Shown: positions 25,811 to 33,879 of the stretch, piece by piece | Layout of the letters: each line of letters begins with the position of its first letter | Numbering within the stretch: the first letter of the stretch is position 1 | Origin: Phytoactinopolyspora limicola | Lineage (GTDB): Bacteria > Actinomycetota > Actinomycetes > Jiangellales > Jiangellaceae | Reading direction: 5' to 3' | Assembly: GCF_011320225.1 (NCBI RefSeq) | Contig: NZ_JAAOEN010000006.1 | Location: 124,001 to 188,000 of the forward strand | DNA: 64,000 bases | Position numbers and translations under genes: made by a program | Notes under the pieces: model-generated | The model's database searches: none | What the model saw: the letters and a program-made list of their open reading frames with translations, nothing else | What the model was told of the DNA's origin: nothing

Positions 25811-26770
25811 ATGAACAACCCCATCTACGACGCGGTCATCGTCGGCGGCGGACCGGCCGGGATGTCGGCCGCGCTGACGCTGGCCCGGGTCCACCGCTCC
25901 ACCGTGTTGCTCGACGCCGGGCACGGCCGGAACGCACCCACAGGGCAGGCGCACAACTTCTGGACACGTGACGGGACCCCGCCGGAAGAACTGCGCCGGC
26001 TCGGCCGGGCGGAGCTGGCCGCCTACCCGACGGTGCAGATGAGGGACGGGGCAGTCGTCGAGAAGGTGGTCGGCAACGCCGGCCATGGGTTTCAGGTCGA
26101 ACTCGCCGACGGTGCCGTCCTAGGGGCGCGCCGGATCCTCCTGGCGACCGGATTGACCGACGACGTCTCCGGGCTTCCGGGAGCTGCGGATCTCTGGGGC
26201 CGTTCCGCGTTCCACTGTCCCTACTGCCACGGCTATGAGTGCACTGGCAAACCCGTTGCGGTCGTCGGATCTGAGCCGGCCCGCATCCGACTCGCGCTTC
26301 AGCTGAGCCGGTTCGCCAGCGACGTCGTTCTCTGCACCGACGGAGCGCAACTAGATCCTGAAACGCGCGCGGTACTTGAGGCGCAGGGCCTTGCGGTGAA
26401 CGAGGCGCCGCTGGCGGGGCTGGTCGGCCGGGACGGAGTGCTGGAACGGATCGAGTTCACCGACGGCCCGGCGCTGGCCAGGGACGCCGTCTTCGTGCAG
26501 AACGTCGCATACCAAGCTTCTCCGCTGGCCGAGGAGCTTGGGTGTGCGGTTCTCCCAGACGGTTGTGTGGAGGTCAATGAGTACGGTCAGACGAGCGTCC
26601 CGGGGATATATGCGGCCGGCGACATGGCTCATCGATCCACCGTGCCCCTGGCGATGGCCGCGGTGGTCGCGGCTGCGGCCAGCGGCACCGTCGCGGGCAG
26701 CGTGATCGACCAGGACCTCCTCAGCGACGAATTCGATCTGGCCAACCCCTTCGCTCTGGCGGAGCGGTGA
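25811..26770 (+). CDS. CPYC-type FAD-dependent oxidoreductase (thioredoxin reductase-like)
   Basis: 319 aa. FAD motif VIVGGGPAGMSAAL (residues 9-22), redox pair CPYC at 136-139 (FHCPYCHGYE), and C-terminal FAD contact GIYAAGDMAHRS. The expected NAD(P)H motif is degenerate (VVGSEPARIRLA), unlike true thioredoxin reductases. This combination resembles the dithiol-oxidase branch (HlmI/GliT-like) that forms intramolecular disulfides, but ordinary NADPH-dependent members also exist. GGAGG precedes ATG 25811. Divergent MerR and downstream coupled exporter suggest a resistance or redox-detoxification unit. Confidence 0.8.
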   Translation: MNNPIYDAVIVGGGPAGMSAALTLARVHRSTVLLDAGHGRNAPTGQAHNFWTRDGTPPEELRRLGRAELAAYPTVQMRDGAVVEKVVGNAGHGFQVELADGAVLGARRILLATGLTDDVSGLPGAADLWGRSAFHCPYCHGYECTGKPVAVVGSEPARIRLALQLSRFASDVVLCTDGAQLDPETRAVLEAQGLAVNEAPLAGLVGRDGVLERIEFTDGPALARDAVFVQNVAYQASPLAEELGCAVLPDGCVEVNEYGQTSVPGIYAAGDMAHRSTVPLAMAAVVAAAASGTVAGSVIDQDLLSDEFDLANPFALAER

Positions 26771-28248
26771 GGGACGTGGCCGAAACAACCACACACCCGG
26801 CGCCAGGCGGGTCGGCGATAACGAGAAACGTGCCGCTGGCCACCGTCGGTCTGCTCCTCGGCATGCTGTTGTCTGCCTTGGATCAGACCGTGGTCGCCAT
26901 CGCCCTACCCGACATCGCGGCCGACCTGGGTGGTTTGGACGGGATCGGCTGGGTGATCACGTCGTACCTGCTCGGTTCGGCCGCGACCGCCGTGTTCTAC
27001 GGGCGGCTCAGCGACCGGTTCGGCAGGCGCGCCGTCTTCATCACGGCCATCGCGATCTTCATCGTGGCCTCGGCACTCAGTGGTGCCGCGCAGAGCATGG
27101 TTCAGTTGATCGCGGCCCGGAGCCTGCAGGGTATCGGTGCCGGTGCGCTGTTCGTGCTGCCCACCATCGCCCTGTCCGAGATCTACCCGCAACACCTGCG
27201 CAGCAGAATCCAAGGTGCCACCGGCGCAGTCTTCGCTGTCGCGACTGTTCTGGGCCCGCTGGCGGGTGGCGCGATCACCGACCTGGTGGGGTGGCGATGG
27301 ATCTTCTACATCAATCTGCCACTCGGGCTGCTCAGCATGGTGCTCGTCGCACTCGCACTCCGGGTGCCGACACCCGCCAGCAAGGAAAGGATCGACTTCG
27401 CCGGTGCCGGCCTGATCGTCGCTGCCACCGTGAGTGCGCTGCTGGTGGCGGAGTGGGGCGGGCGCACTTATGCGTGGGGTTCCGGCCCGATCATCGGGCT
27501 GGCCGGCATCGCACTCCTGCTCCTGGCGCTGTTCGTGTGGTGGGAACGTCGGGCGGCCGCACCGCTGCTTCCGTTGGCGTTGTTCACCAACCCAACCCTG
27601 CGGATCACCCTCCCAGCCACCGCCGTCCTTGGAGCTTTGCTCGGCGGGTCGATCGTCTACCTACCTACGTACCTCCAGACCGCGTACGGCATGGGCGCGA
27701 CTGTCGCCGGCCTGGCACTCAATCCGTATGTGCTCACCTTTATGGCGGTTTCCTTCCTGGCCGGCCCCAGGCTGGGCACTAGCGGCCGGTTCCGGCGCTA
27801 CTTGGTGAGCGGCGCACTCGTTGTGACCCTGGCGTTCGCCTTGCTTGGCCTTCTCGACCCCAGCATGTCCTATGTCGTGGTCGCGTTGGTGCTGGTAGTC
27901 ATGGGTGCCGGATTCGGACTGCTCATGCAGAACCTCGTGGTGATCGCCCAGAACGCCAGCTCGGCGAAGGACCTCGCGGCGGCGAGCTCCGCGGTGGTGT
28001 ACGTCCGCGGCCTAGGGCTCGCCCTCGGTGCGGCAGTGTTCGGCAGCCTGCTGGTGCGTCAGTTGGAAGGCGGCGAAGGAGGTCCGGAGGCCACCGCACT
28101 CGCCATCCCGCAGGTCCTGGCCTGGGGTATTCCGCTGGCCGTGGTGCTCGTGGTACTCATGGCCGCACTTCCCCGAACGGTGGACCAGCGGGAGACAGAA
28201 GCTACCGACAACTCCGGCGAGGCGCCCCGCCCTGACGGCTCTGCCTAG
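26767..28248 (+). CDS. DHA2-family MFS exporter (14 TM)
   Basis: 493 aa. TM1 carries LLLGMLLSALDQTVVAIALPDIAADLGG, and motif A is GRLSDRFGRRAVF. YPQHLRSRIQGATGAVFAVATVLGPLAGG is motif C. GTG 26767 overlaps the flavoprotein stop, so the two are translationally coupled. An exporter paired with a dithiol-oxidase-like enzyme would fit self-protection from, or efflux of, a thiol-containing compound. A strong terminator hairpin follows 16 nt after the stop. Confidence 0.92.
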   Translation: MRDVAETTTHPAPGGSAITRNVPLATVGLLLGMLLSALDQTVVAIALPDIAADLGGLDGIGWVITSYLLGSAATAVFYGRLSDRFGRRAVFITAIAIFIVASALSGAAQSMVQLIAARSLQGIGAGALFVLPTIALSEIYPQHLRSRIQGATGAVFAVATVLGPLAGGAITDLVGWRWIFYINLPLGLLSMVLVALALRVPTPASKERIDFAGAGLIVAATVSALLVAEWGGRTYAWGSGPIIGLAGIALLLLALFVWWERRAAAPLLPLALFTNPTLRITLPATAVLGALLGGSIVYLPTYLQTAYGMGATVAGLALNPYVLTFMAVSFLAGPRLGTSGRFRRYLVSGALVVTLAFALLGLLDPSMSYVVVALVLVVMGAGFGLLMQNLVVIAQNASSAKDLAAASSAVVYVRGLGLALGAAVFGSLLVRQLEGGEGGPEATALAIPQVLAWGIPLAVVLVVLMAALPRTVDQRETEATDNSGEAPRPDGSA

Positions 28249-28263
28249 TTGAGGTTTCGCCGC

Positions 28264-28311
28264 GACGGTGGAGGGTTCTCCTTGTTATAGCGAGTACAAC
28301 CCTCCACCGTC
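28264..28311. terminator. strong hairpin terminator after the exporter
   Basis: Perfect 14-bp stem: GACGGTGGAGGGTT (28264-28277) pairs with AACCCTCCACCGTC (28298-28311) across a 20-nt loop. There is no U-tract, as is common in actinomycetes. The remaining 28312-28478 shows no gene. Confidence 0.8.
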
Positions 28312-28478
28312 AGCCTGCAGGGACTCTCTGCGTGCGGCGCTGTCATGGTGGGCAGCAAGCGGCTTGGTGCGGTGAGTCCTCGCTGGATCGGGCCAGATGC
28401 CGGTTTCCAGCGAGCGTTCAGCGCACCAAGCACCCCAGTAGGGCCCCATAGAGTGGTGTAGCGCTGGCGGATGGCGCG

Positions 28479-29033
28479 TTAGCGCGCTTCGCGCAGGTAC
28501 AGGTCGCGCAGCAGGGCGATCTCGCCGCCGTGATGCGCGACCTCGTCCAGAGCGTGCAGCGCGAGCTTCAGGTAGGTTTCGCCGCCCCAACGGTCGGGGC
28601 CTAGGCCCATCGGCTCCAGCAGGCGCTTGTCGCCGAGGGCTGCGATGCGGGAGGTGAAGCGCTCCCAGTCCTCGGCGAGCGCCTGGACGCCCTCTTTCGC
28701 GGTGCCCGGCCACGCGTCGCGGTCGCCGAGTTCGGGGACGTCCTCGAAAAAATAGATCACGTAGCCGCGCAGGCAGAGGTTGCCGATGTGCCAGATGCGC
28801 CAGGCGATCGTCGTGACGGGGTCCGGCACGCCCGGGACAGACTTCGGAATCAGCTCGTCGACGCGGAAGACGCCGTCGTCACCGGGGCGGATGCTCAGGC
28901 TGTCGCCCACCGGCTCCCACAGGTACTCGGCGTCGGTCAGGCCCTCGAGGCGCTTAAACAGCCGGGATCGCACGCGTTCGAAGATCGCGAGTACGTCGCG
29001 GGTGACGACGTCGGGTGCGGTCAAGTCAGCCAT
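28479..29033 (-). CDS. DinB-superfamily protein
   Basis: 184 aa four-helix-bundle protein. Metal-site histidines are visible in AWRIWHIGNLCLRGY and LHALDEVAHHGGEIALLRDLYL; LTDAEYLWEP and GPDRWGGETYLKLALHALDE are typical of the actinobacterial DinB/DUF664 group. Relatives include mycothiol- or bacillithiol-dependent transferases and stress proteins, so a thiol-transfer role is possible but not shown. ATG 29033 gives the family start. It is the last intact gene before the mobile region. Confidence 0.85.
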   Translation of the reverse strand: MADLTAPDVVTRDVLAIFERVRSRLFKRLEGLTDAEYLWEPVGDSLSIRPGDDGVFRVDELIPKSVPGVPDPVTTIAWRIWHIGNLCLRGYVIYFFEDVPELGDRDAWPGTAKEGVQALAEDWERFTSRIAALGDKRLLEPMGLGPDRWGGETYLKLALHALDEVAHHGGEIALLRDLYLREAR

Positions 29034-29140
29034 GTCAGCTCCAAGGCTCGGTGGTTTCGGCGGGTCGGCCGGGATGGTCGTAATGGTCGGGGATCGGCGG
29101 CCCGGCTGACCCAGTGATATGCCGCCGGCGTGTCGGCGAG

Positions 29141-29209
29141 GTCGAAGACCTACTCGACAGCGGCGTCACTGCGCTCATCGGCCCCAACGGCCAGGGCAAG
29201 ACCAACTGG
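29141..29209 (+). pseudogene. recF-like P-loop fragment
   Basis: A short in-frame stretch reads VEDLLDSGVTALIGPNGQGKTN, closely matching the Walker A region of RecF (GPNGQGKTN). The frame then degenerates. With about 23 residues it is a relic at best, plausibly dragged in by recombination. The chromosomal recF is not in the window. The surrounding 29034-29585 contains nothing else I can support. Confidence 0.45.
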
Positions 29210-29585
29210 AGGACCGGAGGCTCCCCCGACGCCACTCGTTTGTCGCCGGGAGTGAGCAGGAACAGGAGTCTGCGCTAGCGATCCGTTGCATGGTCCTCGA
29301 AGTCTAGGTCCTGGCTCACGGCGCCTCCATCTCCCTGCGAACAGCTCGGCCGCGCGGGGACGCCACGAGTCCAGTGCGACGGCCCGCCCCCTACTGCCTG
29401 GTGTGTCTCAGGGCCACCCGCGTTCCGGCGACCACCACGGTTGTTGCTCTTCGGGTGGGGTGCCAGGTTCATTTGATCGACAAACATAGACGACTCGGTC
29501 GGCAGATCGGTGGTTGTGTAGTCGGCAAATCATGGGCTCTATCGTCGGCAAGTCAGGGATGACGTGTCGGCGAGAGGGTTGCTGC

Positions 29586-29735
29586 GTGACGCTGGATGAT
29601 AGCGGGAACGAGCTGATTGAACGGCGCCTGTTGGCCGAGCTTCGGGAGGCGGGGAGGTATACGCGGGTTGTCATTGTCAATGGACCTCGCCAGGCGGGTA
29701 AGACCCCGTTGTTGGAACAGCTCAACCCCATCGAG
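29586..29735 (+). pseudogene. AAA-family ATPase (DUF4143-type) N-terminal fragment
   Basis: GTG 29586 opens a frame reading LIERRLLAELREAG and VVIVNGPRQAGKTPLLEQL. This is the N-terminus of AAA ATPases with a DUF4143 tail, which usually read GPRQVGKT. After about 50 residues the frame becomes the antisense of a PHP gene fragment. The gene is therefore truncated at roughly 29720-29740. Confidence 0.6.
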
Positions 29736-29897
29736 GTCGCTGGCGGCAACTCTCCAGGCCGTGAAGTCCATGTGGTCGGTGAGTGCCACGGCCGGAAGAC
29801 CCAGCTCGGCAGCCCGTGCGCAGGTCCGCTCCATCGAGCCGCCCGGAGTGTCCCAAGACCACTCGCTGTGCACATAACTGTCCGCGGGCAACTCCAT
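29736..29897 (-). pseudogene. PHP-domain (histidinol-phosphatase-like) N-terminal fragment
   Basis: The minus strand from ATG 29897 reads MELPADSYVHSEWSWDT, GSMERTCARAAELGLPAVAL and TDHMDFTAWRV, the opening of a PHP phosphoesterase (HxH metal motif as VHSEW, then TDHMD). After about 55 residues similarity stops where the opposite-strand AAA fragment begins. Two truncated genes are thus joined tail to tail at about 29735, which indicates an illegitimate recombination scar. Confidence 0.6.
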
Positions 29898-29991
29898 GAC
29901 CTCATTCTTCGCCCGTCGGCGAGAGTACACGCCAACAGGTTCCAGCTCGGATCGCGACGAGCCGCAGGCGAGCAACCCGGCCAGAGAGCCC

Positions 29992-30127
29992 GACGAGGTA
30001 ATCGCACGAAGCTCACGAACATCGCAAAGGAGGCCGACCCGCAGGCCAGGGCCAGATCTGTTTGTGACCTGCACTTTCGTGCGTGGAGCGGGTGACGGGA
30101 ATCGAACCCGCATGACCAGCTTGGAAG
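29992..30127. repeat. att copy i: diverged 136-bp attachment repeat with tRNA-Gly 3' fragment
   Basis: It resembles the 139-bp repeats at 31924 and 48043 over its whole length with scattered mismatches and a small gap. It ends with 44 nt identical to the anticodon-to-CCA part of tRNA-Gly (30084-30127). The sequence after the core (30128-30232) resembles that after copy ii, including paired TCGCACG boxes at 30215 and 30226. It therefore looks like a left element boundary of an older insertion. Confidence 0.8.
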
Positions 30128-30261
30128 AACGGCCCGGACGTGTGTGTTGCGCCGTTGATCAGCGTGGACAGTGACCGTGATTGTCCGTGCGGGCCCGCGT
30201 TTGGCCGGGTGTTGTCGCACGCAAATCGCACGACGCATAGGGATTACTGGTACGCGTGTCG

Positions 30262-30498
30262 CTACGCGGCCGTGCCCCTCTGTTGTTCGAGGCGCTCGGC
30301 GATCCACACCTTGATGATGGACTGGCGGGTGACGCCCAGTCTTCGTGCTTCTCGGTCTAGGGAGGCGATCATCCAGGTGGGGAAGTCGACGTTGACGCGG
30401 CGTTGTTCTTCTCCGGGACGGTGTGCCTTGGACAGGTCCAGGGCCTCGGTGATGTCTTCGCCGCGGTCGAACCTGGCGTCGAACTCTTCAGCTCTCAT
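30262..30498 (-). CDS. brnA: BrnA antitoxin (type II TA)
   Basis: About 78 aa. FDRGEDITEALDLSKAHRPGEE is the toxin-wrapping part and RRVNVDFPTWMIASLDREARRLGVTRQSIIKVWIAERL is the ribbon-helix-helix DNA-binding domain typical of BrnA/CopG antitoxins paired with BrnT. ATG 30498 overlaps the end of the toxin gene by 11 bp (toxin first, antitoxin second, the BrnTA order). It neutralises BrnT and, with it, should repress the operon at the large palindrome at 30750-30792. Confidence 0.85.
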   Translation of the reverse strand: MRAEEFDARFDRGEDITEALDLSKAHRPGEEQRRVNVDFPTWMIASLDREARRLGVTRQSIIKVWIAERLEQQRGTAA

Positions 30499-30748
30499 AG
30501 ATGGCCACCTCTTCCTCACGAGCGCGCCGGACCGAGATGAGTCGGATTCTCTGCTGTCTGTAGGTGATCACGGCAGACCAGTGCTTGTTGTCGATCTGGC
30601 CGATCACTAGCCAGCGCGGCTCGTCTTGTGTTCGTGCGGGAACCTCGACGCGTAGCGGGTCCAGCCAGAGCCGCTGTGCATCGGTGAAGTCGATGCCGTG
30701 TTTCTTCTGGTTCGCTGCACTCTTGTCGGGATCATACTCAGAATCCAT
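30488..30748 (-). CDS. brnT: BrnT ribonuclease toxin (type II TA)
   Basis: 86 aa. EYDPDKSAANQKKHGIDFTDA is the BrnT N-terminal signature, followed by RWLVIGQIDNKHWSAVITYRQQRIRLISVRRAREEEVAIYE, with the Arg-rich active-site strand RLISVRRA. BrnT is a RelE-fold ribonuclease that stops translation. The start ATG 30748 lies one base from the 43-bp palindrome, so promoter, operator and start codon are packed together. Confidence 0.87.
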   Translation of the reverse strand: MDSEYDPDKSAANQKKHGIDFTDAQRLWLDPLRVEVPARTQDEPRWLVIGQIDNKHWSAVITYRQQRIRLISVRRAREEEVAIYES

Positions 30749-30749
30749 A

Positions 30750-30792
30750 TTAGGCCCTTCCCGGTATAGAAACTATACCGGGAAGGGCCTAA
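30750..30792. promoter_or_regulatory. brnTA operator: perfect 20-bp inverted repeat with AAA centre
   Basis: Left arm TTAGGCCCTTCCCGGTATAG (30750-30769), 3-nt spacer, right arm its exact complement (30773-30792). It abuts the brnT ATG. TATAGT on the minus strand within the centre can serve as a -10 box, so BrnA binding would occlude the promoter. The perfect arms could also form a hairpin, acting as terminator for anything arriving from the right. Confidence 0.75.
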
Positions 30793-31294
30793 GTTAGGAG
30801 AGGACATCGTGGAGCATTGCTCTTCGGGATGAGTGTGACGGTCACGTCGGCGATGATCTCGTGGCGTGCTCGTCCGGGATCGCAACCCCTGGAGCTGATG
30901 AAGCGGATGGGTGCGCCAGCACCGACGCCACGATGTCTCCCAGCACGCCACAGATGGCCACGGCGTTTGGCTCTGGCCCGGATTTCACCAAGGTGGAAGC
31001 CTCCGAAAGGACCCTTGAATTGGTGGCGTACACGCTTGCCAGGTCGCGGAAGACACCCCGCGGATACGACTCCACGCATGGGCGCCACGGGGCAAGGCCC
31101 GACGTCGGCCACGATCGAACCGATGCCCGCGACACTGCCACGCTGCCGGCTGATGGCCACGGCTGAGACTACGAGGTCGAGTAGCACGGTCTGCCTCTGA
31201 GCTTGTTAGGCGGGCGTGCGAGCCATCCTTGCCCGCCATGCGGGCCACGGGGAATCCAAGTTGCCCGGCTTCGACGGACCGCGAAGATGAAGCT
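30793..31294. other. non-coding or decayed DNA in the CIME
   Basis: About 500 bp with only mutually overlapping open frames on both strands, none with a ribosome-binding site or recognisable protein. It may be eroded coding sequence. Confidence 0.35.
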
Positions 31295-31701
31295 GTGAGC
31301 GGGGTGCGGGCGGCGGCGACTGGGGAGTGGCTGAACTTGGTCCGCCACGAGTACCTGCTGAACGACGTCACCTTCGTGCGCGACCTCGGCGGGAACTTCA
31401 ATCTCAACCTGCAGGTCTCTGCCGACCAAGGCACCTTGGTCGTTCGGGTCGCACCGGAGTCGGGGCAAGGCGGATCGGCTGGCCGCAGTGCAGGCGGTGC
31501 GTGAGTGTCTCCGCGGCCGGGGCTGGGCGGATTCCCCAGACGGTCCACACCCGGTCAGGCGGCGGCACGAGCATGACCACTTGGCCCGCCATCAGTGCCG
31601 CCATCCGTTGGCTCGCCCGTCTTCATGAAGAGCTTCGCGCCGCACCGGCCGCTCCGGCTGCGGCCAATCCTCGGATGGCGAATGAGCCCTCAGGCTGCTG
31701 A
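31295..31701 (+). pseudogene. phosphotransferase-family gene remnant, frameshifted
   Basis: GTG 31295 opens a frame with TGEWLNLVRHEYLL and VTFVRDLGGNFNLNLQVSAD and GTLVVRV, the N-lobe of an APH/ChoK-like phosphotransferase. At about 31455 the frame must shift to continue as DRLAAVQAVRECLRGRGW, and again to reach LARLHEELRAAPAAP and NPR by 31700. The catalytic Brenner motif is missing. At least two frameshifts and truncation make it a pseudogene. Confidence 0.5.
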
Positions 31702-31923
31702 GCACGCCCGGATGTCGGACAGCGTTTGGGTGGCGATCATGGCGTCAGAGTTGGTGTTGGCGGCTGCGGCTGAGTATCGGCACGGCCGCCACGATACGCA
31801 TGGGCTCGGCCGTCATGGAGATGAGCACATCGACGGGCAGATTCCCGTCGGCATGTCCTCGAATCCGCATTTGTGACAGCGGATCGCGATGAGCCTAAGG
31901 CGAACAGGCCGGGCCATTGAGAG

Positions 31924-32062
31924 CGACGAGCTAATCGCACGTGGATCGCACGAACCTCGCAAAGGAGGCCGACCCACAGGCCAGGACCAGATCTGTTTGT
32001 GACCTGCACTTTCGTGCTTGGAGCGGGTGACGGGAATCGAACCCGCATGACCAGCTTGGAAG
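31924..32062. repeat. att copy ii: left 139-bp attachment repeat of the 16-kb element
   Basis: By eye identical base for base to 48043-48181. It contains paired ATCGCACG boxes at 31934 and 31945 (11 bp apart) and ends with the 44-nt tRNA-Gly 3' half (32019-32062). Beyond it the sequence is element-specific, with a second ATCGCACG pair at 32149 and 32160. It marks the left end of the integrated element. Confidence 0.9.
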
Positions 32063-32242
32063 AACGGCCCGAGGCCGTGTACTGGGGCGTTGACCAGCGC
32101 GGACAGTGACCTTGATTGTCCGCTCGGCCCTGCGGTTGGCCGGGTCTTATCGCACGCGGATCGCACGGCACAGGGTAGTCAGGTGCAGAGAGCTACGGGA
32201 CCTTGCTGGCGCTGTTTGGAGGGCACTTCCGAGTTGCTGCTG

Positions 32243-32279
32243 TTGCGATTTTTTCGTTTTGCTCCGTATGATGGCTACT
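32243..32279 (+). promoter_or_regulatory. promoter for leaderless HTH/PIN TA operon
   Basis: TTGCGA (32243-32248), 18-nt spacer, TATGAT (32267-32272), then 7 nt to ATG 32280. This places the transcript start at or next to the initiation codon, the usual geometry of actinobacterial leaderless genes. No ribosome-binding site exists upstream of 32280, which agrees. Confidence 0.65.
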
Positions 32280-32792
32280 ATGAACACGGACGTACAGGAC
32301 GGCACCCGCTACGACGAACATACTGTGCTTCCGCCTAGAGACATGGCGGAAATGATGCGGCTTGCCAGCTTCTTGAAGCAGCACAACGAGCCGGCGGGGC
32401 TCGTCGGGCCTGACGGCGAGCAGGTGCCGCTTCCGCTGGAGGTGTACGAGGTGCTTGTGCAGGTTGTGGCTGCGATGAAGGCGGGTAAGGCCATCGCGGT
32501 GGCGCCGCTGGAGCAGCGGCTGACCACCCAGCAGGCTGCGGACCTTCTCGGGATCAGTCGTCCGACGCTGGTGAAGTTGCTCGACGAGCATGAAATCCCA
32601 TACGAGCAACCTGGCCGGCACCGCCGGGTTCGCCTGAGCGATGTCCTTGCATACCGTGATCGCCGGCGCCAGGAACGGCGGGCTCGGCTTGATGATATGA
32701 CTCGCCAGGCTGTTGAGGACGGGTTGTACGACGTTCCGTCCGAGGCGTACGCCCAGGCCTTGCGCAAGGCTCGCGGGAAGCCGACTGATTGA
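32280..32792 (+). CDS. HTH-type antitoxin (excisionase-like DNA-binding domain)
   Basis: 170 aa. The middle part LTTQQAADLLGISRPTLVKLLDEHEIPYEQPGRHRRVRLSDVLAYRDRRR is an excisionase/MerR-like winged helix. The flanking helical parts (PLPLEVYEVLVQVVAAMKAG; RLDDMTRQAVEDGLYD) are typical of actinobacterial antitoxins that precede PIN toxins. It would bind and repress its own promoter and inhibit the toxin encoded 1 nt downstream. ATG 32280 is favoured over 32271 by the promoter spacing. Confidence 0.8.
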   Translation: MNTDVQDGTRYDEHTVLPPRDMAEMMRLASFLKQHNEPAGLVGPDGEQVPLPLEVYEVLVQVVAAMKAGKAIAVAPLEQRLTTQQAADLLGISRPTLVKLLDEHEIPYEQPGRHRRVRLSDVLAYRDRRRQERRARLDDMTRQAVEDGLYDVPSEAYAQALRKARGKPTD

Positions 32793-32793
32793 C

Positions 32794-33360
32794 GTGTCCA
32801 GATTCGTCGTCGTGCTGGACGCGTGCGTCCTTGTGCCGATCAGTCTGGCCGACACTTTGCTGAGAATCGCCGAGGTGGAGCTGTATCGGCCTGTCTGGTC
32901 TCAGAAGATCCTTGACGAGGTACGAACGGCGGTTCTCGAGATCCATCCTGATGAGGACCCTGGCCGGGTGGATGCGCGGTTGCATTCGATGAACGATACG
33001 TTCGAAGACGCATGCGTCGCTGGGTGGGAACCGCTCGTTGAGGGCATCAACTTGCCTGACGAGAATGACCGCCACGTGGTCGCCGCGGCCCTGCGGGGCC
33101 ACGCCGAGGTGATCGTCACGAACAACGTCAGGGATTTCCCAGCCAAGGTCCTCGAAGAGTTCGGACTCAGTGCGCTCACACCCGACGAGTTCCTGCTCGA
33201 TCAGCTGGACCTCGCTCCGGGCGCGGTGCTCGGTGTCCTTCGTCGCCAAGCAGCCGCCGCCCGCCGTCCACCACTGACGATCGACGACGTCCTCCAGGCT
33301 CTCGCGCGAGCATCCGCGCCCACGTTTGCCCGGACCGTGCAAGAGCATCTGAAGAGATAG
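32794..33360 (+). CDS. PIN-domain ribonuclease toxin
   Basis: 188 aa. PIN acidic residues are seen in VVVLDACVLVP (Asp9), the Glu of LDEVRTAV, DENDRHVVAAA and TNNVRDFP, giving the usual four-acid Mg site of VapC-type endoribonucleases. GTG 32794 starts 1 nt after the antitoxin stop, so the two are co-translated. The C-terminal helical extension (GVLRRQAAAARRPPLTIDDVLQAL) is typical of this HTH-PIN subfamily. It probably stabilises the element. Confidence 0.85.
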   Translation: MSRFVVVLDACVLVPISLADTLLRIAEVELYRPVWSQKILDEVRTAVLEIHPDEDPGRVDARLHSMNDTFEDACVAGWEPLVEGINLPDENDRHVVAAALRGHAEVIVTNNVRDFPAKVLEEFGLSALTPDEFLLDQLDLAPGAVLGVLRRQAAAARRPPLTIDDVLQALARASAPTFARTVQEHLKR

Positions 33361-33879
33361 TCTCCGAGCCCATCTACAGCGCCGTGCCCCGCGCTGCAGG
33401 CGAAGAGCGTCTGCTGCAGGATGTGATTCACGGCCATGGCAGCCAAATGCAGAGATGCCCGCTCATCTAGCTGGTCCAACAACGTCGCCAACGGGCGCAT
33501 CGCCAGCCCCACCGATTCCCCGACACCCACAACGGTCTAGCCGCCTGTTCGGCATGACGAAGCAGTAGTTTGCGGCGATGGTGGCCGAAGACTGGGTATG
33601 GCATAACAGTCAAAGGAGAACTCGGCGAGAGCACGCCGCTTGGCGCCAGTTTGGGACAAACGCCACGATTTCGATGCTTCCCTCGTGGAGCGCTTGCCTG
33701 TCCGACTCGCGTACACGAATCCTGAAGACACCCCACCCTGGGAACGCCCCGACTGGGGTCCTGACGGCTCGATGTCAAGGCGGTAAGGCGTCGCGACCTT
33801 GTCGGTCCGGCAGTATAGAGTACTCGCAGAGCCGCTCCACTAGGGGAGATGGCCACGAGTTCCTACAGGAGGAACCGCT
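33361..33879. other. gap with a short gene relic
   Basis: No intact gene. On the plus strand 33650-33786 reads coding-like RLAPVWDKRHDFDASLVERL and RLAYTNPEDTPPWERPDWGP before a TAA, but no start or RBS fits and the frame is closed 45 nt upstream. It looks like the C-terminal remnant of an unidentified protein. The remainder has only shadow frames. Confidence 0.4.

Larger units (their letters stand above)
29992..32062. mobile_element. cis-mobilizable element remnant (CIME) between att copies i and ii
   Basis: A 1.9-kb segment (30128-32062) lies between two att repeats but contains no integrase or relaxase. It holds the brnTA toxin-antitoxin pair and a broken phosphotransferase gene. Both ends carry the same att arms as the neighbouring 16-kb element, so its integrase could act on them in trans. 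I interpret it as a deletion derivative or CIME accreted in tandem. Confidence 0.6.

Noticed and set aside
30084-30127. Additional tRNA-Gly gene (also 32019-32062)
   Set aside because: Only the 3' half is present; the 5' acceptor, D-arm and half of the anticodon stem are missing, so these are att cores.
31813-32166. 117-codon minus-strand frame with several Cys
   Set aside because: It crosses the att repeat and tRNA core, and the same translation pieces recur at the other att copies, showing it is a by-product of the repeat.
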